NCBI GenBank assembly: GCA_036747295.1
Contig: DAIOCN010000017.1
Location: 1-54,218, forward strand
Direction of reading: 5' to 3'
Length of the DNA stretch: 54,218 bases
From: UBA4736 sp002404015
GTDB taxonomy: Bacteria > Chloroflexota > Dormibacteria > Dormibacterales > Dormibacteraceae
In this document: one piece after another, positions 31,202 to 39,474 of the stretch
Layout: each line of letters begins with the position of its first letter
Numbering within the stretch: position 1 is the first letter of the stretch
The notes under the pieces: generated by a model
The model's database searches: none
Seen by the model: only the letters and a program-made list of their open reading frames with translations
Told to the model about the DNA's origin: nothing
Translations under genes and position numbers: made by a program

Positions 31202-32017
31202 ATGCGCTACAAGCTGCTGCCGGCGACAGTCGCGGCCGTCCTGCTGATCTTCGGGAACCCGCTCTCGGCGAGCGCCGCCAAGGTGCCTCTGCCGAGCTCG
31301 ATGGCATCGGCGGGCGACTCCATCACCCGCGCTTACGACTCGACGTGGTGGGGCTGCTTCCTGAGCGACTGCCCCCAGTACTCCTGGTCCACCGGCACCA
31401 GCGGCAGCGTCAACAGCCAGTACCGGCGCATCCTGGCGAAGAACCCGGCGATCAACGGCCGAGCGTTCAACGACGCCAGGACGGGCGCCCGGATGGCCGA
31501 CCTGGACGGCCAGTTGAAGGCGGCGGCGGGCCAGGGCGTCCAGTACGTGACGGTGCTGATGGGCGCCAACGACCTCTGCATCCCGAGTGCGGCCACGATG
31601 ACGCCGGTCGCAACCTTCCAGGCCGAAGCCCAGCAGGCGCTGGCCGGCTTCTTCGCGGCCGACCGCAGGGCCCACCTCTATCTTTCGAGCCTGCCCGACA
31701 TCTACCAGCTGTGGTTCCAGATGCACACCGACGCGCTCGCGGTCAGCACCTGGAGCGCCTTCGACATCTGCCAGAGCATGCTCAGCACAAGCAACACGGA
31801 GGCCGACCGCCAGCTGGTCGTCGCCCGGGAGGCAGCCGACAACGCGGCCCTGAAGGCCGCCTGCAGTCACTTCGCCAACTGCCGCTGGGACGGCTACGCC
31901 GGCTACAACTTCAAGTTCCCGGCCGCCGACATCAGCACGATCGACTACTTCCACCCCAACCTGGCGGGCCAGAACGCAGTGGCCAGCATCACCTGGCGCG
32001 CCGGCTACTGGGGGTAG
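31202..32017 (+). CDS. Secreted SGNH/GDSL-type hydrolase, 271 aa
   Basis: A signal peptide (1-26, ending 'LSASAA') is followed by an SGNH hydrolase. The nucleophile is Ser40 in 'SAGDSITRAY', block III is 'VLMGANDLC', and the C-terminal 'TIDYFHPN' carries the Asp-x-x-His pair. Six or more cysteines suggest disulfides. It probably removes ester-linked groups from extracellular carbohydrate or lipid; the substrate is unknown. The start ATG has GGGGAAGTGAG upstream. It is divergent from the SOS operon. Confidence 0.85.
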   Translation: MRYKLLPATVAAVLLIFGNPLSASAAKVPLPSSMASAGDSITRAYDSTWWGCFLSDCPQYSWSTGTSGSVNSQYRRILAKNPAINGRAFNDARTGARMADLDGQLKAAAGQGVQYVTVLMGANDLCIPSAATMTPVATFQAEAQQALAGFFAADRRAHLYLSSLPDIYQLWFQMHTDALAVSTWSAFDICQSMLSTSNTEADRQLVVAREAADNAALKAACSHFANCRWDGYAGYNFKFPAADISTIDYFHPNLAGQNAVASITWRAGYWG

Positions 32018-32045
32018 CCGGCGCCGGTCGTGGACAATGCCCGGG

Positions 32046-33074
32046 ATGGCTCGGGTCGTAATCGTGGGCGGGGGCGTGATCGGCTGCGCGATCGCCGAGC
32101 GCCTCAGCCGGGACCGCCACCGCGTGACGTTGCTGGAGCGAGACAGCGTGGCCGCCCACGCTTCGGGCGCCGCGGCCGGGCTTCTGGCTCCGCAGAGCGA
32201 GGAGGGCGGCGACCTCGGCAAGCGCTCGCTGGCCCTCTTCCCGGACCTGGTGCGCCGGGTGGAGGCGGCCTCCGGCATCGAGACCGAATACCGCGAGCAG
32301 GAGAGCATCGCGCCGGCGCTGACCGCGGACGAGGAGCGCAGCCTCAAGCGGCTGGCGGCCGCCGGCGGCGGGCGCTGGCTGGAGCGCAGCCAGGCGATCA
32401 CCGAAGAGCCCGCCCTCAATCCCGCGGTTCGAGGCGCGGCGGTTTTCAGCGAGGGCCAGGTGACACCGATCCGCCTGGCCCACGCCCTGGCCCGGGCGGC
32501 AGGCACGGCTGGGGCCGAGATTCGGGAGGGGGCGCCGGTGGCCTCCATCGCTCTCCGCTCGGGCCTGGTGACGGGCGTGCACGGCCCGGACGGCCTGGTC
32601 CGCGCCGACGTCGTGGTCCTCGCCGCCGGCCCCTGGAGCGCGGCCCTGGCCTCGCCGCTCGGGGTCGGGCTCGACGTGCGCCCCAACCGCGGCCAGCTCG
32701 TCACCCTCTGGCCGGGGTGGCGCGTCCTGCGCCGGATGGTCACCTGGCGGGGCAGCTACCTGGTACCCAAGCCGGATGGGACGATCGTGGCCGGCAGCAC
32801 CGAGGAGGAGGCCGGCTTCGACGCCCGGCCCACGGCCGAGGGGGTGGCCGGGCTGCTCGAGTTCGCCGGCCAGGCGGTTCCGGCGCTGCGCTCGGCCACC
32901 CTCGAGCGGGCCTGGGCCGCGCTCCGGCCGGCGACACCGGACGGCCAGCCGGTGATCGACGCCGCCCAGGGCCTGCCCAACCTGGTGATCGCCACCGGGC
33001 ACAACCGGAAGGGCATCCTGCTGGCCCCGATTACGGCCGAGCTGGTGGCGGAGATCGTCGCCGGCCGCTCCTAG
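32046..33074 (+). CDS. ThiO-like FAD-dependent glycine/D-amino-acid oxidase, 342 aa
   Basis: It is a DAO-family flavoprotein. The N-terminal dinucleotide fold is 'VVIVGGGVIGCAIAERLS', followed by 'HASGAAAGLLAPQSE', 'VVVLAAGPWSAAL' and the C-terminal 'PNLVIATGHNRKGILLAPIT' typical of glycine oxidase ThiO, which makes the iminoglycine for thiazole synthesis. No thi genes are next to it, so a thiamine role is likely but not shown. ATG 32046 is preferred over 32037 because GACAAT ends 7 nt before it (leaderless pattern). Confidence 0.88.
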   Translation: MARVVIVGGGVIGCAIAERLSRDRHRVTLLERDSVAAHASGAAAGLLAPQSEEGGDLGKRSLALFPDLVRRVEAASGIETEYREQESIAPALTADEERSLKRLAAAGGGRWLERSQAITEEPALNPAVRGAAVFSEGQVTPIRLAHALARAAGTAGAEIREGAPVASIALRSGLVTGVHGPDGLVRADVVVLAAGPWSAALASPLGVGLDVRPNRGQLVTLWPGWRVLRRMVTWRGSYLVPKPDGTIVAGSTEEEAGFDARPTAEGVAGLLEFAGQAVPALRSATLERAWAALRPATPDGQPVIDAAQGLPNLVIATGHNRKGILLAPITAELVAEIVAGRS

Positions 33075-33085
33075 AGGTCCGGCTC

Positions 33086-33505
33086 CTAGACCGTCTGGCT
33101 GACCAGCCGGACCCGGAGGTTCTCGCTCCCCAGGTGCTGGTTGTTGAGCAGCACGTCGATCGTGTAGCTGCCCTCCTGCGGCAGCTGCACCCCGGTCAGG
33201 TTGGCGACCACGTGCACGGGGATCGGCCAGCCCACCGGGTGGTCGGGGTTGGCCTTGGCAGCGACCGGCAGGCGGATGGGCTCAGCCAGGACCGGCCGGC
33301 CGTCAGAGTCGTTGACCTGGATCTCGAGCTGTTGGGGGCGGTCGACCTCCGAGCGGTCTGCCAGCAGCCGGATCACCAGGGTGCCCTGAAAGCCCAGCGG
33401 CACCTTCTGGGTCCAGACCGTGTTGATGCCGCCGCCGTGGACGTAGAGCAGGCCATCGGGCGGCACGCTGGCCGCCTGCGCGAGAAGCGTGAACTGCAGC
33501 CGCAT
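33086..33505 (-). CDS. DUF6941 family protein, 139 aa
   Basis: It matches the DUF6941 pattern: an N-terminal 'MRLQFTLLAQAASVPPDGLL' followed by a glycine-rich strand, 'LVIRLLADRSE', 'VNDSDGRPVLAEP', and the ending 'GSYTIDVLLNNQHLGSENLR'. The predicted fold is a beta-sandwich. The family has no known function. The ATG at 33505 lies only 17 nt from the divergent start at 33523. The open frame continues upstream but over the opposite genes. Confidence 0.8.
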   Translation of the reverse strand: MRLQFTLLAQAASVPPDGLLYVHGGGINTVWTQKVPLGFQGTLVIRLLADRSEVDRPQQLEIQVNDSDGRPVLAEPIRLPVAAKANPDHPVGWPIPVHVVANLTGVQLPQEGSYTIDVLLNNQHLGSENLRVRLVSQTV

Positions 33506-33522
33506 CGAAGTACCATCGAATT

Positions 33523-33789
33523 GTGATCGAAGTCCAGGCGGCCCCGGCGGAAGGCGGCTTCGACTGCGTCGTCGAGTTGGGCGGGCCGGGCAGCCGGGCC
33601 CGCCACAATGTCCGGGTCGCGACGAAGGACCTGAAACGCTGGGCGCGGCCGGGTGAGACGCCGGAATCGCTGGTTGCGCGCAGCTTCGAGTTCCTCCTGC
33701 AGCGGGAGCCCGCCCACCAGGTGCTGAAGAGCTTCGCCCTCTCCGACATCGGTCGCTACTTCCCGGAATTCGACGAGGCGATCCGGTGA
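33523..33789 (+). CDS. Unknown small protein, 88 aa
   Basis: GTG 33523 is preceded by TACCAT (33511-33516) at 6 nt, consistent with a leaderless mRNA. The protein shows an N-terminal beta part and a helical end, 'SLVARSFEFLLQREPAHQVL' then 'ALSDIGRYFPEFDEAIR'. I have seen this ending in small uncharacterised high-GC bacterial proteins but cannot name a domain. It overlaps the next gene (GTGA). Confidence 0.7.
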   Translation: MIEVQAAPAEGGFDCVVELGGPGSRARHNVRVATKDLKRWARPGETPESLVARSFEFLLQREPAHQVLKSFALSDIGRYFPEFDEAIR

Positions 33790-33971
33790 AGTGCCCGGTG
33801 CAGTGCTTCGAGTGCGGCACGTTCACGATGGAGCTCGACCTGGAGGAGGACCACCAGCACATCGCCTGCGAGCGCTGCGAGCGGGTGTGGTGCGCCGTCT
33901 GTCTGGGCCGCGTCGAGATCACGATCTCGCCCGAGTGGCTCAAACGCCGGCGGGTGGCCTCCCTCAACTAG
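33786..33971 (+). CDS. Small zinc-ribbon protein, 61 aa
   Basis: The GTG start overlaps the preceding stop (GTGA). Cysteine pairs at residues 3/7/10 ('CPVQCFECG') and 29/32 and 37/40 ('CERCERVWCAVC') form one or two zinc ribbons. No family name. Its fixed overlap with the 88-aa unknown suggests they act together. Confidence 0.7.
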   Translation: MKCPVQCFECGTFTMELDLEEDHQHIACERCERVWCAVCLGRVEITISPEWLKRRRVASLN

Positions 33972-34030
33972 CAGCCCTGCTGGTCGCCGTCTCAACGAGC
34001 TTTCAGAATCCAGGCCGATAATCGCTCGCT

Positions 34031-35104
34031 GTGCGCCCGCGACCGGGGCTGATCGTCGTCGTGCTGGTGCCGCTGCTGCTGGGGTCCGCCCAGCCGAACC
34101 CGGTGTTGTCGCTCGGCGAAGCGCCCCTGGTCGGCTTCTCGTTCAGCCCCCAGCTCGTGGACGCTCCCAGGGCTCCTGCCAACGGGCTGCGCGAGCTGCT
34201 CTGGAAGTTGAACCCCGACCTGGTGCGGCTCCCGATCTACTGGAGCCAGGTGGCGCCTCAGCCGGACCTGCTGGATTTCTCGCAGGTTGACGCGCTGCTG
34301 GCGACGGTCGCCAAGTATGACGCGGCCCGACCCTCGCACAAGACGGCCGTCGTGCTTGTCGTGGGTGCGCGCAACCTGGCCACCCCGGAGCTCCACCTGC
34401 CCGATTGGTGGGCCTCGGCGGGTCCTGTCGACCTGGGCCTGGTGACGAGCTCCGCCGCCTACTTCAACTACCTGAAAGCGTCGTTCGACCGCTACGCGGG
34501 CAGCCCGCTGCTCTACGCCTGGCAGGTCGAGAACGAGCCCCTCGACAACACCAACTCCGGCCTCGGCGACGTGACGATCCAGCGCAACGCCATCGCCGCG
34601 GAAGTGCAGCAGCTGAAACGGATCGACCCGCGCCACCCGGTCGTCGTGACGACGTACAACTCCTCCAACGTGGCGCTGGACAAGGAGGCCACCAGCCGCC
34701 TGAGCTGGCTGTACCAGCTGCTTCCCGGCCCACATCCGGCCGGACATCCCCAGCCGGCCCTCGACCTCGGCGATGTGCTGGGCCTGGACATCTACGTCGT
34801 GACGCCCTCGACGCCGCTGGCCCAGACCGGCGTGTCGCAGCGGATCGACTGGAAGGCGGCCGCGCTGGATTACTGGTTGCAGCGGGCTCACGGCGACAGC
34901 AAGCAGGTCTGGATCACCGAGATGCAGGCCGCGCCCTGGGACGGCAAGGACGGTTTCACGATCGAGGACCTGCAGGAGAGCGCCCAGGCCTACTCGCGCA
35001 CGGGCGTGGGCGTGGTGCTGCTGTGGGGCGTGGAATCCTGGCTGGGTTCGACGGACTGGATGGCGGCCGGCCGCCAGGCGATGACGACTATCCGCACGGG
35101 CTGA
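34031..35104 (+). CDS. Secreted clan-A glycoside hydrolase (GH5/GH39-like), 357 aa
   Basis: An N-terminal hydrophobic segment (5-20) acts as signal or anchor. The TIM-barrel marks are 'NPDLVRLPIYWSQV', 'AWQVENEP' with Glu169 as acid/base (the N-E-P motif), and 'QVWITEMQA' with Glu297 as nucleophile. The catalytic pair identifies clan GH-A; the family and substrate cannot be fixed by eye. GTG 34031 follows GATAAT (34017-34022) after 8 nt. It would act on extracellular or envelope polysaccharide. Confidence 0.8.
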   Translation: MRPRPGLIVVVLVPLLLGSAQPNPVLSLGEAPLVGFSFSPQLVDAPRAPANGLRELLWKLNPDLVRLPIYWSQVAPQPDLLDFSQVDALLATVAKYDAARPSHKTAVVLVVGARNLATPELHLPDWWASAGPVDLGLVTSSAAYFNYLKASFDRYAGSPLLYAWQVENEPLDNTNSGLGDVTIQRNAIAAEVQQLKRIDPRHPVVVTTYNSSNVALDKEATSRLSWLYQLLPGPHPAGHPQPALDLGDVLGLDIYVVTPSTPLAQTGVSQRIDWKAAALDYWLQRAHGDSKQVWITEMQAAPWDGKDGFTIEDLQESAQAYSRTGVGVVLLWGVESWLGSTDWMAAGRQAMTTIRTG

Positions 35105-35135
35105 CCGAGGGGTCCGGGCCCAAGCCCGGATCGAC

Positions 35136-35939
35136 CTAAGCCGCCTTCGGCTTGAAGACGAGCATCAAGCGGCCCTGGCCCATCTTCGCCGCCTGGGCGT
35201 CCATCGCCGTCGCCAGGATGTCCCACGTGTAGGCGTAGTTCTCGCCCTGGGTGAACCCGGCGTCGTTGCTGTAGTAGAGGCCCTTCTGGGTGTCGTAGCC
35301 CTTGAGCAGGATCACGTGGTAGACGTTGCCGACCCCGTAGAAGGGCGCGATCGCCCGGCCGCCGGCCAGGCCGTGAGTCATCACGGGGATGATCACCGGG
35401 TGTCCGTTCGCCAGCTCCTGGCGGATGCTGTCCGGGGTGGCCGGTGCGACCGTCGAATCCAGCTGATAGACCTGCGCCCCGACGTTGCTGACGTTGGTCA
35501 GGTTGAGGTCCAGGACGCCGGGGAAGGCGCCCCTCTCGTAAGCCACGATCTGGCGTAGGGCCTGGTCGGCCTCAGGACCCGGGATGGTCTCCCGGGCGTC
35601 GCCCCGGTAGTAGCGGCCGGTCATCAAGACGGCGGCCGCCTCGCAGAACTCCTCGTACTCCGGGTGGCCCGACCAGCCCAGGGGCGCCTGCGAGGTGTAG
35701 GGCACCTTGATCAGCACCGAGGCGGGCAGGGGGGTGGGCGCCGGCGTGGGCGTGGGCGTGGCGCTGGGCGATGGCACCGGCGTGGCCGTGGGCGGCGCGG
35801 ACCTGATGTTGGACACCGCCGGGTCCGGCGCATGGGCCACCGCCGCGGCCCGGTGGGCGCGGTACACCGCGAGGCCCACTGAACCGGTTCCGGCGAGCAG
35901 CGCGATGGCCAGAAAGACTGCCGGGAGCCGCTGAGTCAC
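35136..35939 (-). CDS. Membrane-anchored C39-like peptidase, 267 aa
   Basis: It has an N-terminal membrane helix (residues 5-26), a Pro/Thr/Ser-rich linker (about 48-72, 'PSPSATPTPTPAPTP') and a C39-like cysteine peptidase domain. 'IKVPYTSQAPLGWSG' precedes 'YEEFCEAAAVLMTGRYY' with Cys99, and 'NVYHVILLKGYD' carries the histidine. It probably sits outside the cell. The Pro/Thr linker could be an O-mannosylation target of the PMT at 18871. The start GTG 35939 lies 8 nt after a minus-strand -10 (TATCGT). The open frame extending to 37415 is antisense to the flippase. Confidence 0.85.
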   Translation of the reverse strand: MTQRLPAVFLAIALLAGTGSVGLAVYRAHRAAAVAHAPDPAVSNIRSAPPTATPVPSPSATPTPTPAPTPLPASVLIKVPYTSQAPLGWSGHPEYEEFCEAAAVLMTGRYYRGDARETIPGPEADQALRQIVAYERGAFPGVLDLNLTNVSNVGAQVYQLDSTVAPATPDSIRQELANGHPVIIPVMTHGLAGGRAIAPFYGVGNVYHVILLKGYDTQKGLYYSNDAGFTQGENYAYTWDILATAMDAQAAKMGQGRLMLVFKPKAA

Positions 35940-35944
35940 GCGCC

Positions 35945-35954
35945 TATACGATAG
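35945..35954. promoter_or_regulatory. Shared bidirectional -10 for two leaderless genes
   Basis: TACGAT (35947-35952, plus) ends 8 nt before GTG 35961. TATCGT (35953-35948, minus) ends 8 nt before GTG 35939. The two hexamers share the near-palindrome CTATACGATAG, so one element can serve both divergent genes. Confidence 0.6.
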
Positions 35955-35960
35955 CTCGGC

Positions 35961-37400
35961 GTGGCAAGCACACCACCCGCTCCAGCCTCGGCGCTGGGCT
36001 CCCGGGCAGTCCTCAACACAGCCCTCGTCCTGGGCGCCAGGATCGTCTCCCGGCTGATCGCGCTGGTCGTGGTGGTCGCGCTCGCCAATCACCTCGGGCC
36101 CGACCGCTACGGCCGCTACACCACCCTCGTTGCCTACAGCGCGCTTGTCAGCGTGGTGGCCGACTTCGGCCTCAACCCGCTCTACACCCGGGAGGCGGCT
36201 CGGGACCCGGGCCGGCTCCCCGAATACCTGGCCAACCTCCTGAGCGGGAAGCTGCTGCTCGCCGCCGCGGCCTTCGTGCTGCTGGCGATCGCGCTCTCGC
36301 TGACGGGCCTGGGCGACCTCCTCCTGCCGGGCGGCGTGCTGCTGGTGCTGACCACCTACTCGACGCTCCTGCGCAACACCTTCTACGCCCTGGGCCGCCT
36401 GGAGTTCGAAGCGATCGCCATCCTGGCCGAGATCCTGATCCAGGCGGGGCTCATCCTGGCCGGCTCGCGGGCCGGGGCGGGGGTCGGCTTCTTCGTCTGG
36501 GCCTACGCCGCCTCGTTCGGGTTCACGACGGTGTACTGCCTGGTCGTCATCCCGCTCTTCCGGCTGGGCCGGATCAGCTTTGCGTTCGACGCCGGCCTGC
36601 TCGGGACCTGGCTCCGCCTGGCCTTTCCGTTCGCGCTGGGTTCCTTTCTGACCAACCTCTACTTCCGGATCGACGTGCCGATCCTGCAGCACTTCAAGCC
36701 CTTCGCCGAGGTGGGCTGGTACCAGTTCGCCTACAAGCCGTTCGAGGCCCTCCAGTTCGTGCCCCTGGCGGTGCAGACCGTCGTGTACCCGGTGCTGGCG
36801 GTCTACTTCCGCTCGGCTCCCGGGCTGCTGGGGCTGACCTACGCCCGCTTCTTCAAGGTGCTCGTGCTGCTGGGCTGGCCCTTGACGGTGGGCACGTTCG
36901 TGCTGGTGCACCCGGTGGGCCGGCTCTTCAGGCTCTTCCCGGAGTCCGAGCCTTCGCTCCGCATCCTCTCGCTGGCGATCGTCTTCCTGTTCGCCAACTC
37001 GGCGTTCACGGCGATGCTGTACGCGATCGACCGCCAGGACCTGTTCGCCTGGTCCACGGCCATCGCGGTCGTCGTCAACGTCGGCCTGAACCTGCTCTTC
37101 ATCCCGCGCTACGGCTACCTCGCCGCAAGCGCCACCACGGTCGTCACGGAGGCGGCCTTCGCGGTCGTGGGCTGGTGGTTCGTCGGCCGCACGGTCGCGC
37201 TGCCCTGGCTGCGTGTGGCGTGGCGGATCCTCCTCGCCGGCTTCCTGATGGGCCTGGTCCTGCTGCCGCTGGCCGGCCGCTCCATCCTGCTCGCGGCGCC
37301 CGCGGGCGGAGTCGCCTACGTGCTGGCGATCTGGCTGCTGCGGGCGGTGCAGAAGGAGGAGGTCGGCCTGGTCCTGGCCGGCCTGCGGCGGCGCCGCTGA
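35961..37400 (+). CDS. MOP-superfamily polysaccharide flippase, 479 aa
   Basis: This membrane protein has 12-14 helices. The family look is clear in 'VLNTALVLGARIVSRLIALV', 'LANHLGPDRYGRYTTLVAYS' and 'DFGLNPLYTREAARDPGR', as in Wzx-type transporters that move lipid-linked oligosaccharides across the membrane. No polymerase or Wzx partner is adjacent. It might serve the glycosyltransferases at 18.9-23.9 kb, by inference. The start GTG lies 8 nt after TACGAT. It overlaps the next gene's CTG start (CTGA). Confidence 0.88.
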   Translation: MASTPPAPASALGSRAVLNTALVLGARIVSRLIALVVVVALANHLGPDRYGRYTTLVAYSALVSVVADFGLNPLYTREAARDPGRLPEYLANLLSGKLLLAAAAFVLLAIALSLTGLGDLLLPGGVLLVLTTYSTLLRNTFYALGRLEFEAIAILAEILIQAGLILAGSRAGAGVGFFVWAYAASFGFTTVYCLVVIPLFRLGRISFAFDAGLLGTWLRLAFPFALGSFLTNLYFRIDVPILQHFKPFAEVGWYQFAYKPFEALQFVPLAVQTVVYPVLAVYFRSAPGLLGLTYARFFKVLVLLGWPLTVGTFVLVHPVGRLFRLFPESEPSLRILSLAIVFLFANSAFTAMLYAIDRQDLFAWSTAIAVVVNVGLNLLFIPRYGYLAASATTVVTEAAFAVVGWWFVGRTVALPWLRVAWRILLAGFLMGLVLLPLAGRSILLAAPAGGVAYVLAIWLLRAVQKEEVGLVLAGLRRRR

Positions 37401-37885
37401 GGATCCTCCTGGCACCCGGCTGGCGGGGTGGTGCCGAAACCGTTGAGCCCTACGTCGCGGGCCTGCGCGCCCGCGGCCTCGAAGCCGAGGCGCTGGAACT
37501 GCCCTTGGGAGCGGCGGAGCGGGTCGTGCCGCGCTTCCTGGAGCGCGCGGGTCTCGACCTGATCGCGGCAGGCCGCTCCTTCGGCGGCAGGGTGGCCAGC
37601 CTGGCGGCTGCCCAGGCCCATTTCGCGGGCGTCATCGCTTTCAGCTATCCGCTCCGCGACTCAGCGGAGCTGCGGACCCGCCACTGGCCTGAGATCGGCT
37701 GCCCCGTGCTGATCGTGAACGGGGAGGAGGACGAAGTCGCCGACCCTGGCGAGCTCCGCCGCCGCCTGCCGCTGCTCCGCGACGGCCGCCTGGTGCTGCT
37801 GCCGGGCGCCGGCCACGACCTGGCCCCGGTGCTGGCTCAGGCCCTCGATGAGGCCGCCCGCTTCGCGCGTAGGCTCGGGCCGTGA
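37397..37885 (+). CDS. Small alpha/beta hydrolase (Tex30/KANL3-like), about 162 aa
   Basis: The fold is short, with 'LRILLAPGWRGGAET', nucleophile elbow 'AAGRSFGGRVASLAA' (Ser61), 'GCPVLIVNGEEDEVADP' (acid) and 'LLPGAGHDLAP' (His), matching small dienelactone-hydrolase-like proteins. The only start near the expected N-terminus is CTG 37397, which overlaps the flippase stop (CTGA). The open frame upstream lies over the flippase. It overlaps the next hydrolase gene by GTGA. The substrate is unknown. Confidence 0.75.
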   Translation: MRILLAPGWRGGAETVEPYVAGLRARGLEAEALELPLGAAERVVPRFLERAGLDLIAAGRSFGGRVASLAAAQAHFAGVIAFSYPLRDSAELRTRHWPEIGCPVLIVNGEEDEVADPGELRRRLPLLRDGRLVLLPGAGHDLAPVLAQALDEAARFARRLGP

Positions 37886-38748
37886 GGGAGAGCAGACTGC
37901 CCGCCAACGGGCTCGACTTCCGGCTGCTCAGCGAAGGCCCCGAGGCCGGACCGCTGGTGCTGCTGCTGCACGGCTTCCCGGAGGGCGCCGAGTCCTGGAC
38001 GGTCCAGCTCGCGGCCCTCGGCGCGGCCGGCTGCTGGGCGGTGGCGCCCGACCTGCGGGGGTTCGGCGGGACCGAGGCGCCAGTGGGCGAGGACCGCTAC
38101 CGCCTGCCCGAGCTGCTGGGCGACGTCTCAGGCCTCATCCACGGCCTCGGCCGGGATCGCTGCCATCTCGTTGGCCACGACTGGGGGGCCCTGGTCGGCT
38201 GGCCCTTCGCGAGCCGGCACCCCGAGCTGGTCGAGACCTGGACGTCGCTGTCGATCCCGCACCCGGTGCCGCTGATCGAGGCCAGCCGCAACGACCCCGA
38301 CCAGCGGGAGCGCTCCTCATACATCGACCTGTTCCGGATGCCGGGCAAGGCCGAGGCGGTGCTCTCAGCCGACGATTACAGGCGGTTGCGCGCGATGTAC
38401 CGGACGGGCCCTCACCCGGAGGCGGTGCCGCAGGCCGTGATCGAAACCTACGTGCGCAACTTCGCGCGGCCAGGTCGTCTGACAGCGGGTCTCAACTACT
38501 ACCGGGCCAACCTGAGCGGGCCGGCCTGGTCGGCCTTCCCACCCACGCCCGACCCGATCACGGCGCCCACCATGCTGGTCTGGGGAACCGAGGACCCGGC
38601 CCTGGGACGCCGGGCGGTGGAGGCCACGGCGGCCCACGTCGGCGGCCCCTTCAGGCTCGAGGTGGTGGAGGGCGCCGGCCACTGGCTGCAGTTCGAGGCG
38701 CCGGAGCGCGTCTCGAACCTGCTGGTCGAGTTCATAACTTCCAAGTAA
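37882..38748 (+). CDS. Epoxide hydrolase/dehalogenase-type alpha/beta hydrolase, 288 aa
   Basis: Features of the Asp-nucleophile branch are the oxyanion motif 'LHGFPEGAESW' (30-34), 'PDLRGFGGTEAP', nucleophile Asp100 in 'HLVGHDWGALVGW', a cap domain from about 130 to 210, acid 'LVWGTEDPAL' and His in 'EGAGHWLQFEAPERV'. This is most like soluble epoxide hydrolases. GTG 37882 overlaps the preceding stop. Two alpha/beta hydrolases in direct overlap suggest a common metabolic task that cannot be named. Confidence 0.85.
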   Translation: MRESRLPANGLDFRLLSEGPEAGPLVLLLHGFPEGAESWTVQLAALGAAGCWAVAPDLRGFGGTEAPVGEDRYRLPELLGDVSGLIHGLGRDRCHLVGHDWGALVGWPFASRHPELVETWTSLSIPHPVPLIEASRNDPDQRERSSYIDLFRMPGKAEAVLSADDYRRLRAMYRTGPHPEAVPQAVIETYVRNFARPGRLTAGLNYYRANLSGPAWSAFPPTPDPITAPTMLVWGTEDPALGRRAVEATAAHVGGPFRLEVVEGAGHWLQFEAPERVSNLLVEFITSK

Positions 38749-38757
38749 GATGCGCGC

Positions 38758-39030
38758 GTGCTGCAGCCCCAAGAGAGGCGGAACAATCTGCGCCGGCTGG
38801 ACGACATCCTGGAGGCGCTGGAACAGCTCAACCTCAACGAGGTCAAGACGCTGCCCGACCTGCTGGCCAAGCGCCTCGTCGAGATCGGCATCGAGGATCC
38901 CCGCGAGCAGTCGATCCCGCACCTGATCGAGAAGGTGTGGGGCGTGCAGCAGCCGTTCTTGATCACCGTCGTTACCGAGCGCCGCCGGCGCCGCCGCCGC
39001 AAGGCGGACATGACGGCCTCCCCGGCGTAG
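38758..39030 (+). CDS. Unknown small basic-tailed protein, 90 aa
   Basis: GTG 38758 lies 6 nt after TAAGAT (38746-38751), which itself contains the stop codon of the upstream gene. The protein is helical and amphipathic ('RRLDDILEALEQLNLNEV', 'LLAKRLVEIGIEDPREQS') and ends in a long arginine tract ('ERRRRRRRKAD'). No family is recognised. It could bind nucleic acid or act as an adaptor; that is speculation. A small membrane protein follows. Confidence 0.65.
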   Translation: MLQPQERRNNLRRLDDILEALEQLNLNEVKTLPDLLAKRLVEIGIEDPREQSIPHLIEKVWGVQQPFLITVVTERRRRRRRKADMTASPA

Positions 39031-39032
39031 CC

Positions 39033-39443
39033 GTGCCGCACGTCGAGGCGGGCCTGACACGAAGCCGCCGCCTCCTTGGCGGGCGCGGCCGGAGGGGACT
39101 CTCGGGGCTCGGCGTCATGCTTGTGATCGTGGGCCTCGTCGCCCTCGGCGTCACCTACTCGGTGCTGCCGCCGCGGGTCTACCAGCTCTGGCCCGCCATC
39201 CTTATCGGCGTCGGGATATTCGGCCTCCTGCGGCGGCCCGGCTGGGTCGCCGAGCTGGACGTGCAGATGGGGCCCTTCGTGTCCAAGACCGCCGATCGGC
39301 CGCGCCGCTTCTTCAGCTGGTTCCTGGTGATCGCCGGCCTGGTCTGCCTACCCTTCACGCTGCACCTGGTCGACGACAAGATCATCGGTCCCGCGCTGCT
39401 GATCGGCCTCGGCCTGCTGCTCCTCTGGCGCCGGTCGCGCTGA
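39033..39443 (+). CDS. Four-helix membrane protein (LiaF/DUF5668-like), 136 aa
   Basis: The start is GTG 39033, 2 nt after the previous stop; the open frame upstream covers other genes. Four hydrophobic helices are arranged as two pairs: 'GVMLVIVGLVALGVTYSVL', 'QLWPAILIGVGIFGLL', 'FFSWFLVIAGLVCLPFTL' and 'IIGPALLIGLGLLLLWR'. The repeated 'P(A)ILIG(V/L)G' pattern is typical of the N-terminal domain of LiaF-like and PspC-associated proteins. The function is not known. Confidence 0.75.
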   Translation: MPHVEAGLTRSRRLLGGRGRRGLSGLGVMLVIVGLVALGVTYSVLPPRVYQLWPAILIGVGIFGLLRRPGWVAELDVQMGPFVSKTADRPRRFFSWFLVIAGLVCLPFTLHLVDDKIIGPALLIGLGLLLLWRRSR

Positions 39444-39474
39444 ACCGGCAGGCGACCGGCGGGGCACGCCCCAC

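Noticed and set aside
35136..37415. A 759-codon leftward open frame across the flippase
   Set aside because: The portion above 35939 is antisense to the flippase and has shadow composition; the real gene starts at GTG 35939.
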